Shown one piece after another: positions 15,334-23,976 of a stretch of 64,000 nt of DNA. The stretch comes from Stenotrophomonas maltophilia (GTDB lineage Bacteria; Pseudomonadota; Gammaproteobacteria; Xanthomonadales; Xanthomonadaceae): contig NZ_CP037858.1 in assembly GCF_006974125.1 (NCBI RefSeq), positions 2,790,001-2,854,000 on the forward strand, read 5' to 3'. Within the stretch, counting starts at the first letter, position 1. Each line of letters starts with the position of its first letter. A program made the translations under genes and the position numbers. The notes below the pieces were generated by a model that had not been told where the DNA came from, searched no databases, and was given only the letters and a program-made list of their open reading frames with translations.

Positions 15334-17017
15334 TGAAGGTGGACCATGCCGGCTGGCGCAGGATGTTGCCGTTGCTGTCCAGGAACAGGGTGCCGGTAGC
15401 GCCGTCCAGGCCGCCTTCATTCGACAGCTTGTCCAGGTAGGCGGTGATCTTCCAGGCATCGGCGCCGAAGGCGAACAGGCGACCGGCCGCACCGCGGGCG
15501 CTGGGCAGCGCGCTGGCAACCTGGCTGGCCGACGGCAGGCCGGACACGCTGCGCACGTTCCAGGCTTCGTTCGGGTAGACGATGCCATCCAGCGCCACGT
15601 CTTCTTCCATCTTGCCGCTGCCGACAGTCAGCTGCGAGGTGCCGACGCGGGTCGCGCCACCGGCACCGGCCAGCGCCAGCTGCGGCGCCAGCAGGCGCGC
15701 CTGCGGCGCGCGCACGGCCAGGAACACGGCATCGACCTGGCCGGCATTGCGCACCTGTGCGCCAACGTCGCCCACCGCATCGCTGACGCCGATCGAGGCC
15801 ACCACCTGGCCACCACGCTGGGCAAAGCGCTGGGCGAAGGCGGCGGCGGCACGGCGGCCGGTGTCGTCGGCGCTGTTGATCACCAGCGCCTTGCCACGCT
15901 CGCGGCCACGCAGGTATTCGGCGGCGACGATACCGTCGTCTTCCGGCGCCAGCGAGAAACCGGCGCTGCCGGCCGGCGGTGCATCCTTGCCGCGGTTCAG
16001 GGCCAACACCGGCACCTGCAGCTGCTGGCGGCCATACACTGCGTCCACTTCGTCGCGGCCCAGCGGGCCGACCACGAAGTCGGCACCGGAGGCAACGGCC
16101 TTGTCGTAGGCGGCCAGGGCGCCGGCCGGGGTGCCGGCGGTGTCGAAGAAGTTGATGTCCGGGCGGCGGCGGCTTTCACCGTAGTAGGCACTCAGCAGGC
16201 CATCGCGCACCGGCTGTGCGGCGGTGGCCAGGCGGCCGCTGAGCGGCAGCAGCACGGCCAGCTTGGCCGGCGGCCGGTAACCGTCGCTCATCGCCGGCGG
16301 GCGCTTGCTGGTATCGAACTGGGCGGCGCCATCGCGGTCGAACGGACGCGGCAACGGCAGGCCGCGTGCGATCAGCGCACGGCCAGCGAAGTTGTACAGC
16401 GGGTCGTTGGCCGGCAGGGCGGCGGCACGGCTGCGCAGGGTGGCGTCGTCGAGGGTACCGAGCAGGCCGGAGATGGCGGCCTGGTTCTCGCTGCGCGCAC
16501 TGCCGGTCAGGCTGGCATGGGCGCGGGCGCGCTCGGTGGCGGCGCCGAACGCGTCGCCGGTGCCCTGCAGCGCGTTGGCGCGGGCCACGTACCAGCGCGT
16601 GCGCAGCGCGGGGAAGACGTTGTCGCCATGTTCCTTCAGCAGGGCCAGGGCCTGCGCCGGCTGCTTGTCGGCCAGTGCCAGCTCGGCGCCGGTCAGCTGG
16701 TAGCGCTGCAGGCTGGGGCCGGACAGCTGGCGGGCGGTGAGCTGGCCGAGCAGGCTGCGCGCGCGGGCACTGTCGCCGGCCAGGTGCCAGGCCCAGGCCG
16801 CGTCGGCCAGCGCATTGCTGCGGGCACCACCGCGCAGGGTGGCGGCCAGGCCTTCCAGTTGCAGCGCGGCATCGCGCGGCTTGCCCTGTTCGATCAGCGC
16901 CAGCGCCTGGCTCTGCGCCGGCGATTCGGGTGCGCTGGTCAGGCTGGTGGTGGCACAGCCGGCCAGCAGCATCAGCGACAACGACAGGGCGGAGATCCGT
17001 GCGGCGGGCTTGTTCAT
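15296..17017 (-). CDS. lpoA: penicillin-binding protein activator LpoA/LppC, outer-membrane lipoprotein
   Basis: 573 aa. Lipoprotein that stimulates class A penicillin-binding proteins from the outer membrane. Signal peptide with lipobox LMLLAGC, then a TPR-like helical N-terminal domain (about 40-230) and a periplasmic-binding-protein-like C-terminal domain beginning [27 protein letters not shown], with [18 protein letters not shown] 17017 gives the better signal peptide; ATG 17029 is 4 codons upstream. It is divergent from rsmI as in E. coli and overlaps yraN downstream. The regulatory lysines and partner PBP cannot be judged from sequence alone. Confidence 0.9.
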   Translation of the reverse strand: MNKPAARISALSLSLMLLAGCATTSLTSAPESPAQSQALALIEQGKPRDAALQLEGLAATLRGGARSNALADAAWAWHLAGDSARARSLLGQLTARQLSGPSLQRYQLTGAELALADKQPAQALALLKEHGDNVFPALRTRWYVARANALQGTGDAFGAATERARAHASLTGSARSENQAAISGLLGTLDDATLRSRAAALPANDPLYNFAGRALIARGLPLPRPFDRDGAAQFDTSKRPPAMSDGYRPPAKLAVLLPLSGRLATAAQPVRDGLLSAYYGESRRRPDINFFDTAGTPAGALAAYDKAVASGADFVVGPLGRDEVDAVYGRQQLQVPVLALNRGKDAPPAGSAGFSLAPEDDGIVAAEYLRGRERGKALVINSADDTGRRAAAAFAQRFAQRGGQVVASIGVSDAVGDVGAQVRNAGQVDAVFLAVRAPQARLLAPQLALAGAGGATRVGTSQLTVGSGKMEEDVALDGIVYPNEAWNVRSVSGLPSASQVASALPSARGAAGRLFAFGADAWKITAYLDKLSNEGGLDGATGTLFLDSNGNILRQPAWSTFNGGRPMPIVGGR

Positions 17018-17098
17018 GATCGGGTCCATGCGATGAGGGCAGCGGCCTTGGCCGGGTACACGCTACGATTCTACCCTTGCCCCGTGAGTACCGCTGAA

Positions 17099-17917
17099 AT
17101 GAGTGTCCCAACCCTGTACGTCGTCGCCACCCCGATCGGCAACCTGGCCGATCTGAGCCCGCGCGCGCAGGAGGTGCTGCGGTCGGTGGCGGCCATCTGT
17201 GCCGAGGACACCCGCCGCAGCGGTCAGCTGTTGTCGCATTTCGGCATCCAGCAACCGCTGGTGGCCCTGCATGAACACAACGAAGAAGCCCTGGCTCAGC
17301 GCCTGGTGTCGCGCCTGCAGGCTGGCGAATCGCTGGCGCTGGTCAGCGATGCCGGCACCCCGCTGGTCAGTGACCCCGGTTTCCGCCTGGTGCGTGCCGC
17401 GCGCGCGGCCGGCATCAAGGTCAGCCCGATTCCTGGCGCCTGTGCCGCCATCGCCGCGTTGAGCGTGGCCGGCCTGCCCAGTGACCGCTTCAGCTTCGAG
17501 GGTTTCCTGCCGGCCAAGGCCAGCGGCCGCCGCGACCGTCTGCAGGCGCTGGCCGGTGAAGTACGCACGATGGTGTTCTATGAATCCTCGCATCGCATCG
17601 CCGAGTCGCTGGCGGACATGGCGGCGATCTTCGGCGGCGAGCGCCCGGCAGTACTGGCGCGCGAACTGACCAAGCTGTTCGAGACCGTGCTCGATGGCGA
17701 CCTGGCCGGCCTGCTGGCCAAGGTGGAAGCCGACGAGAACCAGCGCAAGGGCGAGTTCGTGGTGATGGTGCAGGGCGCCGGCGACGATGAGCAAGCGCAG
17801 CTGGCGCATGGCCGCCGTGTGTATGCCAAGCTGAGCGAACACCTGCCGCCGTCGACCGCGGCCAAGCTGGCGGCTGAGCTGACCGGCGCACCGCGCAAGG
17901 CGTTGTACGGCAGTTGA
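17099..17917 (+). CDS. rsmI: 16S rRNA (cytidine1402-2'-O)-methyltransferase
   Basis: 272 aa SAM-dependent tetrapyrrole-methylase-fold enzyme that 2'-O-methylates C1402 in the ribosomal P site. LYVVATPIGNLADLSPRA at the N-terminus, EDTRRSGQLL, LVSDAGTPLVSDPG and IPGACAAIAALSVAG are diagnostic, with a basic RKGEFVVMV segment and a C-terminal helical tail. ATG 17099 gives the standard N-terminus; an in-frame GTG at 17084 is possible. It is divergent from lpoA with an 81-bp shared upstream gap. Confidence 0.97.
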   Translation: MSVPTLYVVATPIGNLADLSPRAQEVLRSVAAICAEDTRRSGQLLSHFGIQQPLVALHEHNEEALAQRLVSRLQAGESLALVSDAGTPLVSDPGFRLVRAARAAGIKVSPIPGACAAIAALSVAGLPSDRFSFEGFLPAKASGRRDRLQALAGEVRTMVFYESSHRIAESLADMAAIFGGERPAVLARELTKLFETVLDGDLAGLLAKVEADENQRKGEFVVMVQGAGDDEQAQLAHGRRVYAKLSEHLPPSTAAKLAAELTGAPRKALYGS

Positions 17918-17984
17918 TGGATCGTGCGGACCAAGGTCCGCACCCACCAAAGCGGAATCCGCACCCACCAGGGCAGCGGAATCG

Positions 17985-18010
17985 GTAGATCCACGCCCTG
18001 CGTGGATGGA
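17985..18010. repeat. GTAGATCCACGC palindrome
   Basis: GTAGATCCACGC-CCT-GCGTGGAT, a perfect hairpin between rsmI and rnpB. Relatives: 43173-43200, 53604-53624, 53642-53662, 53672-53695 and 54732-54755. Confidence 0.65.
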
Positions 18011-18056
18011 TGAACCGGACGCCGCGATCAGCACGGCAGGACGGGCGTGCGTAGGC

Positions 18057-18062
18057 TAGAAT
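18057..18062 (+). promoter_or_regulatory. -10 element of rnpB
   Basis: TAGAAT about 7 nt before the predicted 5' end of RNase P RNA. No strong -35 hexamer is visible at the expected distance. Confidence 0.5.
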
Positions 18063-18067
18063 GTGCG

Positions 18068-18427
18068 CTGGCGGAGCCGGCCAGACAGTCGCGTCATCCC
18101 TTCGGGGGTGCCGAGGAAAGTCCGGGCTCCATAGGGCAAGGTGCCAGGTAACGCCTGGGCGGCGCAAGCCGACGGAAAGTGCAACAGAAAGATACCGCCT
18201 ACGTCTTCTTCGGAAGGCCGGTAAGGGTGAAATGGTGCGGTAAGAGCGCACCGCGAGTCTGGCAACAGACCGGCACGGCAAACCCCGCCTGGAGCAAGAC
18301 CAAATAGGGATCCTTTGGCGCGGCCCGCGTTGGATCCGGGTAGGTTGCTTGAGCGTTGCGGTGACGTAACGCCTAGAGGAATGACTGTCCACGACAGAAC
18401 CCGGCTTATCGGCCGGCTCCGCCTCCT
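18068..18427 (+). ncRNA. rnpB: RNase P RNA, bacterial type A
   Basis: Catalytic RNA of RNase P, which matures tRNA 5' ends. The P1 helix closes perfectly: GGCGGAGCCGGCC (18070-18082) pairs with GGCCGGCTCCGCC (18411-18423). Conserved core blocks are present in order: GAGGAAAGTCCGGGCTCC (CR I), ACAGAAAGATACCGCC, GGTAAGGGTGAAATGGTG, CAAACCCC, CCTAGAGGAATGACTGTCC, and ACAGAACCCGGCTTAT near the 3' end. The boundaries are estimated to within a few bases. No protein gene overlaps it. A SMAG dimer lies 28 bp downstream. Confidence 0.97.
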
Positions 18428-18454
18428 TCTTCCATATGCATGAACCGCGCATCG

Positions 18455-18530
18455 GTAGTGCCGGCCGCTGGCCGGCAACCTCCTCACCAGCAGACGCATC
18501 GTGCTGTTGCCGGCCAGCGGCCGGCACTAC
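18455..18530. repeat. SMAG-type GTAG palindromic dimer
   Basis: GTAGTGCCGGCCGCTGGCCG, a 28-bp spacer, inverted copy ending CTAC. It lies between rnpB and the end of the DM13 gene and could form a strong hairpin in either transcript. Confidence 0.85.
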
Positions 18531-18547
18531 CGGGATGATGTCCGGCC

Positions 18548-19027
18548 TCAGCCCGGCGTGCGGTACTGCCCGGCGGAAATGAACTGCTCGAAGCGTTCGC
18601 ACCACACCACGACGGTGCTGTAGTCGTCCACGTTGACGCTTTCAGGCACGTCCACCAGGAAACGGTTGAAGGTCTTCACCTCGCCGATGCGCTGGGCCTG
18701 CGCCTTGATCTTCAGGAAATCGGCCTTGTTGTCGACGAAGTCGCGGACCAGGTAGACCTTGTAGTCCGGCCCCGGTCCCATCTTTCCGTCGAACGCGACC
18801 TGGCGTGCGCTGACGCTGACCTTGCCGTCGGCCCAGTGCACCGCGTCGCTGCCTTTGAGGTCACGGCGGAAGGTGGTGTGGTAGGTGGCGTCGTTCATCG
18901 CGGCCTGCACCTGCGTGATCGGCGGGTCATCGGGGGCGATCAGGATCGGCAGCAGATAGATGCCCAGGCCGAAGCCCAGGCCGAGGGTGAGCAGGTGGGT
19001 GGCGAGCAGGATGAGGGTGCGGCGCAT
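18548..19027 (-). CDS. DM13 domain-containing membrane-anchored protein
   Basis: 159 aa. One N-terminal membrane anchor (about 5-30, LILLATHLLTLGLGFGLGIY) followed by a DM13 domain: DLKGSDAVHWADGKVSV, YKVYLVRDFVDNK, FNRFLVDVPESVNVDDYSTVVVWC. The single conserved Cys in VVVWCERF is the residue proposed to be redox active in DM13 proteins. The reaction is unknown. The start at 19027 is set by GGAGG 5 nt upstream and by the membrane anchor; the open frame continues upstream without conserved sequence. Transcribed toward rnpB, with a SMAG dimer between. Confidence 0.85.
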   Translation of the reverse strand: MRRTLILLATHLLTLGLGFGLGIYLLPILIAPDDPPITQVQAAMNDATYHTTFRRDLKGSDAVHWADGKVSVSARQVAFDGKMGPGPDYKVYLVRDFVDNKADFLKIKAQAQRIGEVKTFNRFLVDVPESVNVDDYSTVVVWCERFEQFISAGQYRTPG

Positions 19028-19333
19028 GGGGCCTCCATGTAGATGTGGATCGCGCGGCCTGGTGCCGGGCACGACCACTTTGGGAGGTTGGGGGCGGCAT
19101 TTATAGACACAGTGCCAGACGCAAAAAGGGCACAGTGGGGTGGCCGCAGCAGCGCAGGCCCTGTGGTGCGGGCGGAAAGGCGCTGCGTCGGGAAGCTGAA
19201 TGACGCCGTTGGCAGTCCTGGAGCGGGTAGTGCCGGCCGCTGCGTGGCTTGCCCGAAGATCCGGAAGTTGCCGGCCAGCGGCCGGCACTACCCCGCTGGA
19301 AAGGGATTCCGGGCAGCGGCCAGCATGACCGGG
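19028..19333. other. gap between DM13 and NRDE genes
   Basis: 306 bp holding the upstream region of the DM13 gene (minus strand) and a SMAG dimer at 19227-19291. No gene or RNA seen. Confidence 0.5.
19227..19291. repeat. SMAG dimer with one degenerate arm
   Basis: GTAGTGCCGGCCGCTG then a diverged left stem (CGTGGCTT) and an intact right half ending CTAC. The left half has decayed compared with the other copies. Confidence 0.8.
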
Positions 19334-20122
19334 TCAGAAAATGACGTGGCTCTGTCCGTTGGCTGCGCCCTGCGGGCCAAAGCGGCGCTCGTGGATTTCG
19401 CCGTGGCCATCGGCGTCGATCAACAGCACGGTGCTGGCGCGGGTGCCGTAGTCGTCGCCGCGGATGAAGGCCGGGCTCAGCCAGCGCTCGCGTTCCAGGC
19501 CGATGCCGGTGTCGGGCAGGTCGCTGTCGGCGGGGCGATGTTCGTCGGCGAGGGCGTTCCAGAGCGGGGTCAGGTCTGGGGTCAGATCCCTTTCGCTTTG
19601 CGAAAGGGATCTGACCCCATCTTCCTGCAGCCAGGTTTCAAGGGCAGCCATCAGCCGCCGGGTCTTCGGCCACGGCGCGTCCAGTGCGCCGTTGGACATG
19701 CCATGCACGCCGGGGCCCAGGCTCTGCCGCTCGGCGGGGTGGTTGCCCAGGAACTCCAGGCTGTGGCCGTCGGCCAGCAGCAGGTTGAAGGGCGCATACG
19801 CGCCCGCCACGGTCGCCAGCCGGTCGATATGCACGGCGGCCGGGTCGCGGCCGCGCAGGAAGTCGGCCACCAGCGCCCCCCGGGACGGGCCGGTCTGTGC
19901 GGCCAGCGGATCGCGGACATTGGTGACCACGGCCATGCGGCCGCCGGCACCGACACCGGCCCAGCCACCGCCGGAGCGCAGGTCGCGTCCCCCGATGACG
20001 GAGGTCTCATCTTGCCAGGGGGCCAGCGCCGCCGTCGGGCGGGCGTGGAACTCATCACGGTTGCCGGTCATCACCAGCCGCCAGCGCGGGTGGTGCATCC
20101 AGCCAAGAGCGAGCAGGCACAT
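19334..20122 (-). CDS. NRDE/TANGO2-family protein with palindrome inserted in frame
   Basis: 262 aa. NRDE family named for the NRDE motif, here MTGNRDEFHARP (about 18-29); the N-terminus MCLLALGW starts with Met-Cys like other members, which supports ATG 20122 over the ATG five codons upstream. Other landmarks are GGRDLRSGGGWAGV, AVVTNVRDP, SRGALV and HGMSNGALDAPWPKT. TANGO2 homologues are tied to heme and lipid handling, but the bacterial role is undefined. Residues about 168-182 (DGVRSLSQSERDLTP) are encoded by a perfect 20-bp-stem palindrome at 19577-19619 shared with intergenic repeats. Confidence 0.85.
   Translation of the reverse strand: MCLLALGWMHHPRWRLVMTGNRDEFHARPTAALAPWQDETSVIGGRDLRSGGGWAGVGAGGRMAVVTNVRDPLAAQTGPSRGALVADFLRGRDPAAVHIDRLATVAGAYAPFNLLLADGHSLEFLGNHPAERQSLGPGVHGMSNGALDAPWPKTRRLMAALETWLQEDGVRSLSQSERDLTPDLTPLWNALADEHRPADSDLPDTGIGLERERWLSPAFIRGDDYGTRASTVLLIDADGHGEIHERRFGPQGAANGQSHVIF
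19577..19619. repeat. 20-bp-stem palindrome inside the NRDE gene
   Basis: TGGGGTCAGATCCCTTTCGC, loop TTT, exact inverted copy. It is the best-preserved member of a family also at 39035-39073, 39107-39144, 43335-43367 and 54844-54881. Confidence 0.85.
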
Positions 20123-20258
20123 GGCCTCATTGTGCATGGTTTGCGCAGTCCGGCGGTGTTTCCGGCCGGTTCCGGATGAATGCGCGGGCGATGTTTCACG
20201 CCCTGTCTACAGCCCTGAACTTCCGTTCAATCTCAAAAATTGAGACGGATCAGCAACT

Positions 20259-20267
20259 TGTGGATAA
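20259..20267 (-). promoter_or_regulatory. DnaA-box match upstream of mraZ
   Basis: TGTGGATAA on the plus strand, i.e. the consensus TTATCCACA on the minus strand, in an AT-richer stretch about 80 bp upstream of the mra promoter candidate. Only one perfect box is seen, so this is not an origin. Confidence 0.35.
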
Positions 20268-20337
20268 GCCTTGAACAATTCTCTAAAGGTTGTTGCAAGC
20301 CATTGATGCGGCTGGCGATTTCCCCGCTGAAAAGTTG

Positions 20338-20365
20338 TTGACAACCCTTCGGCCGCTGCTAAGGT
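20338..20365 (+). promoter_or_regulatory. candidate mra (dcw) promoter
   Basis: Perfect -35 TTGACA (20338-20343), 16-nt spacer, weak -10 TAAGGT (20360-20365), about 80 bp before the mraZ GTG. The -35 is embedded in an inverted repeat GTTGT-TG-ACAAC (20334-20345). Confidence 0.45.
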
Positions 20366-20407
20366 GGGCATCAGAGGGAAATCCGGGTGTTTTGTGGGTT
20401 TTCGTGG
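20366..20407 (+). promoter_or_regulatory. candidate MraZ operator (phased GGG repeats)
   Basis: GGG triplets start at 20366, 20376, 20385 and 20396, with GG at 20406; spacings are 10, 9, 11 and 10 bp, one helical turn each. MraZ of E. coli binds TGGG direct repeats in its own promoter, so autoregulation is a reasonable inference. Confidence 0.4.
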
Positions 20408-20445
20408 TTCAATGTTTCACCGGGCGAAGGATAGGTGCACGCGTC

Positions 20446-20892
20446 GTGTTCCAGGGCGAGACGGCCATCACAGTTGACGATAAAGGGCGCATGGCGGTTC
20501 CCACCGCTTACCGCGACCTCGTCGCGCGCGCCAGCAACAACCGTCTCGTATTGACCTACAACCCGTTCGAAGCCGGCTGTCTGTGGCTGTATGCAGAGTC
20601 GGAATGGGAGCGGGTCCGCGACGACGTCATGTCCAAGCCCAACACCCAGCGCGTCGTGCGCCTGTTGCAGCAGAAGCTGGTCGGCTCGGCCGCCCATCTG
20701 GAACTGGACGGCAACGGTCGCATCAGCATCCCCGCCAGCCACCGCGGTGCGGTGGGCATTGAAAAGAAGGCGGTATTGCTCGGTATGGGCGACAAGTTCG
20801 AATTGTGGAGCGAGCAGGCGCATCGGGCCCTGATCCAGCAGACGTTGTCTGACGAGGATCTGGGTGATGGGTTGCTCGACCTGAAGTTGTGA
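20446..20892 (+). CDS. mraZ: division/cell wall cluster transcriptional repressor MraZ
   Basis: 148 aa. DNA-binding protein with two AbrB/SpoVT-like half-domains that represses its own dcw operon. [19 protein letters not shown] begins the first swapped-hairpin barrel; [17 protein letters not shown] the second. The start is GTG (FQGETAI follows, matching the usual MFQGE N-terminus), so earlier in-frame codons are not part of the gene. First gene of the dcw cluster; its TGA overlaps the rsmH GTG (GTGA). Phased GGG repeats directly upstream fit its binding mode. Confidence 0.95.
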   Translation: MFQGETAITVDDKGRMAVPTAYRDLVARASNNRLVLTYNPFEAGCLWLYAESEWERVRDDVMSKPNTQRVVRLLQQKLVGSAAHLELDGNGRISIPASHRGAVGIEKKAVLLGMGDKFELWSEQAHRALIQQTLSDEDLGDGLLDLKL

Positions 20893-21875
20893 GCCGGGGT
20901 GCCCGGATGCGCCCAGAAGCGCAGGCCGGTCACCTTCCGGTGTCGCAGTCGCCGGCGGTGCACCTGCCGGTCCTGTACACCCAGGTCATTGAAGGCCTGA
21001 GGGTGATCGAAAACGGACGTTATCTGGATGGCACGTTCGGTCGTGGCGGTCATGCACGTGGCGTGCTCACCCAGCTCGGTCCCGAGGGGCGCCTGCTGGT
21101 CATGGACAAGGATCCGGAAGCCATCGCCGTTGCCGAGCGCGATTTCGCGCCGGACCCGCGCGTGTCCATCTTCCGTGGCAGCTTCGCCCAGCTGCTGCAG
21201 TGGGATGCGACGGCTGAAGGCCTGGACGGCGTGCTGTTCGACCTGGGCGTGTCTTCGCCGCAGCTGGACGTGGCCGAGCGGGGTTTCAGCTTCGGCAAGG
21301 ACGGCCCGCTGGACATGCGCATGGACCCGGACAGCGGTGAAAGCGCCGCGCAGTGGATCAACCGCGTCGAAGACCGCGAGATCGCCGATGTGCTGTGGAC
21401 CTATGGCGAAGAGCGCCAGAGCCGCCGCATCGCCCGTGCCATCGTGGCCCGCCGCGAGAAGCAGCCGTTCACCCGCACCGCCGAACTGGCCGAGCTGATC
21501 GCCTCGGTGATGCCGCGTGGAAAGGACAAGATCCACCCGGCCACGCGCAGCTTCCAGGCCATCCGCATCCACATCAACCGCGAGCTGGCCGATCTGGAAG
21601 CCGGGCTCGACGCGGCGGTGGAGCGGCTCAAGCCCGGTGGCCGGCTGGCGGTGATCAGCTTCCATTCGCTGGAAGACCGCATCGTCAAGCAGTACATGAA
21701 CCGCCTGGCCAAGGCGCCGCCGGCCAACCGCCGCCTGCCCGAGGCGGTCGCGTTCGTGCCGACGCTGGACCTGATCGGTGGCGCCATCAAGGCCACCGAC
21801 GAAGAGCTGGCGGCCAACCCGCGCGCCCGCAGCGCCGTGCTGCGCGTGGCCCAGAAGCGGGAGGCCGATGCATGA
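20889..21875 (+). CDS. rsmH: 16S rRNA (cytosine1402-N4)-methyltransferase
   Basis: 328 aa, SAM-dependent methyltransferase (formerly MraW) modifying the same C1402 that RsmI acts on. [27 protein letters not shown] (motif I, SAM binding), [27 protein letters not shown] and [14 protein letters not shown] are diagnostic. GTG 20889 overlaps the mraZ stop; ATG 20907 is an alternative that would remove six poorly conserved residues. Second gene of the dcw operon. Confidence 0.96.
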   Translation: MSRGARMRPEAQAGHLPVSQSPAVHLPVLYTQVIEGLRVIENGRYLDGTFGRGGHARGVLTQLGPEGRLLVMDKDPEAIAVAERDFAPDPRVSIFRGSFAQLLQWDATAEGLDGVLFDLGVSSPQLDVAERGFSFGKDGPLDMRMDPDSGESAAQWINRVEDREIADVLWTYGEERQSRRIARAIVARREKQPFTRTAELAELIASVMPRGKDKIHPATRSFQAIRIHINRELADLEAGLDAAVERLKPGGRLAVISFHSLEDRIVKQYMNRLAKAPPANRRLPEAVAFVPTLDLIGGAIKATDEELAANPRARSAVLRVAQKREADA

Positions 21876-22135
21876 GCCGGCTGCTGCTGATCATCCTGTT
21901 GGCCTCCACCGTGGCCTCGGCGATCGGCGTCGTGTTCGTGCGTCACCGTCACCGGCAGACGTTCATCGAGCTGTCGCGCGCCGAGCGCAAGCGCGATGAC
22001 ATCAACCTCGAATTCGGCCGCCTGCAGCTCGAGCAGGCGACCCTGGCCGAAGCCAACCGTGTCGATCGCATCGCCCGCGAAAAGCTCGGCATGAAGTTCC
22101 CCGAGGCTGCTGACATCGTGGTGGTGCGGCCATGA
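21872..22135 (+). CDS. ftsL: cell division protein FtsL
   Basis: 87 aa bitopic inner-membrane divisome protein of the FtsQLB complex. One membrane helix ([20 protein letters not shown], ~4-23) followed by a coiled-coil ([32 protein letters not shown]) and a conserved [12 protein letters not shown] end. The start ATG overlaps the rsmH stop (ATGA), and the stop overlaps the ftsI start. The longer open frame upstream is the shadow of rsmH. Confidence 0.93.
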   Translation: MSRLLLIILLASTVASAIGVVFVRHRHRQTFIELSRAERKRDDINLEFGRLQLEQATLAEANRVDRIAREKLGMKFPEAADIVVVRP

Positions 22136-23976
22136 GCAAGACCGGCCGCAACCGCCCGCGCAACGCCTTCAACCTGCGCCAGCGCCTGCGCTGGGTCGCG
22201 CTGGCGCTTGGCCTGTGCTCGGTGTCGCTGGTCGGTCGCGCCGCCTACGTGCAGATCATCAACAGCGATTTCTACCAGCGCCAGGGCGAGGCCCGTTACC
22301 TGCGCGAGCTGCCGATCAAAACCTCGCGCGGCATGATCACCGACCGCAACGGCGAACCGCTGGCGGTGTCCACGCCGGTCGCCTTGATCTGGGTCAACCC
22401 GCAGGACCTGCTGCGTTCGCCCGAGCGCATCCCGGAGCTGGCCCAGGCGGTCGGCATGTCGGTGGACGAGCTGAGCAGCCGCCTGTCGCAGAAGTCGGAC
22501 AAGGAATTCATGTACCTGCGTCGCCGGATCAATCCGGACGAGGCAGAGAAGGTGGTCGCGCTGAAGATTCCGGGCGTGGCCGCGCAGCGCGAGTTCCGCC
22601 GCTTCTACCCGCAGGGTGAGGCGATGGCGCACGTGCTGGGCTTCACCAACATCGACGACCGTGGCCAGGAAGGCCTGGAGCTGGCGTTCGACGAGTGGCT
22701 GCGCGGCAAGGCCGGTGCCAAGCGGGTGATCCGCAACCGCAAGGGCGAAACCGTCGAAAGCGATCTGCTGCGCGCCGCCGAACCGGGCAAGGACCTGACC
22801 CTCAGCATCGACCGCCGCATCCAGTACCTGGCGTTCAAGGAACTGCGCAACGCGCTGGTGGCCAACAAGGCGGCCGGCGGTTCGATGGTGATCATGGACG
22901 TGACCACCGGCGAGATCCTGGCCATGGTCAACCTGCCGACCTACAACCCGAATTCGCTGACCGGCGCGCTGCCCGATGCGCGCCGCAACCGTGCGGTGAC
23001 CGATCTGGTCGAGCCGGGTTCGACGATGAAGCCGTTGACCATCGCTACCGCGCTGCAGGCCGGTGCGGTGACCAAGGACACCATCATCGACACCAACCCG
23101 GGCTACATGCAGGTGGCCCGCTTCACCATCCGCGACGTGCCGCGCAACAACGGCGTGCTGAACGTGACCGGTGTGATCACCCGCAGTTCCAACATCGGCG
23201 CGGCCAAGGTTGCGGCAAAGATGCCGGACCAGGTGTTCTACGATGGGGTGCGCCGCTTCGGCTACGGCTCGGTGCCGCACAGCGGCTTCCCGGGTGAATC
23301 CGGTGGCGTGGTGCGGCGCCCGGCCAACTGGGACGGCGCCACCAAGACCACCATGTCCTACGGCTACGGCCTGAACGTGACGCCGCTGCAGATCGCCACC
23401 GCCTACTCGGCGCTGGCCAATGGCGGCAAGCTGATCGCGCCGACCTTCGTCAAAGGCCAGCGCAACGAAGCGCATCAGATCATCGATGAGAGCGTCGCCA
23501 GGCAGGTGGTGGCGATGATGGAAACGGTGGTGACCCAGGGCGGCGCCAAGCAGGCAGCGGTGCTGGGTTACCGCGTGGCCGGCAAGACCGGTACCGCGCG
23601 CAAGACCGGCCCCGGCGGTTACGAGCGCGGCCATTACAACGCGCTGTTCGCCGGCGTAGTGCCGGCCACCAACCCGCGCTTCGCCACCGTCATCGTCATC
23701 AACGACCCGCAGGCCGGCAAGTTCTACGGCGGCCTGGTGTCGGCGCCGGTCTACCACAACGTGATGGAAGGCACCCTGCGCCTGATGGACGTGCCGCTGG
23801 ACGACCTGCAGTCGTGGCTGGCCGCACAACAGTCCGGCAAGGTCGGCCACTCGGCCTCGATCCTGCCCGCGCCGCCGGCCGAGGCCGCGCTGCCGGCCGA
23901 TGCCGCCGCTGAATTCGATGCTGCGCTGCCCAGCGCGCACGCCCAGACGCCGCCCGCTACGGGAGGCACGCAATGA
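22132..23976 (+). CDS. ftsI: peptidoglycan D,D-transpeptidase FtsI (PBP3)
   Basis: 614 aa class B penicillin-binding protein that cross-links septal peptidoglycan. N-terminal membrane anchor (~23-42), pedestal domain, and a transpeptidase domain with catalytic STMK (Ser297, Lys300), SSN (352-354) and KTGT (485-488). The C-terminal ~60 residues are Ala/Pro-rich. Target of beta-lactams such as aztreonam in related species. Starts and stops overlap ftsL and murE by 4 nt each, consistent with coupled expression with its partner FtsW downstream. Confidence 0.97.
   Translation: MSKTGRNRPRNAFNLRQRLRWVALALGLCSVSLVGRAAYVQIINSDFYQRQGEARYLRELPIKTSRGMITDRNGEPLAVSTPVALIWVNPQDLLRSPERIPELAQAVGMSVDELSSRLSQKSDKEFMYLRRRINPDEAEKVVALKIPGVAAQREFRRFYPQGEAMAHVLGFTNIDDRGQEGLELAFDEWLRGKAGAKRVIRNRKGETVESDLLRAAEPGKDLTLSIDRRIQYLAFKELRNALVANKAAGGSMVIMDVTTGEILAMVNLPTYNPNSLTGALPDARRNRAVTDLVEPGSTMKPLTIATALQAGAVTKDTIIDTNPGYMQVARFTIRDVPRNNGVLNVTGVITRSSNIGAAKVAAKMPDQVFYDGVRRFGYGSVPHSGFPGESGGVVRRPANWDGATKTTMSYGYGLNVTPLQIATAYSALANGGKLIAPTFVKGQRNEAHQIIDESVARQVVAMMETVVTQGGAKQAAVLGYRVAGKTGTARKTGPGGYERGHYNALFAGVVPATNPRFATVIVINDPQAGKFYGGLVSAPVYHNVMEGTLRLMDVPLDDLQSWLAAQQSGKVGHSASILPAPPAEAALPADAAAEFDAALPSAHAQTPPATGGTQ

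Noticed and set aside
20259..20267. Replication origin at the DnaA box
   Set aside because: Only one perfect box and no dnaA, dnaN or AT-rich unwinding region nearby.
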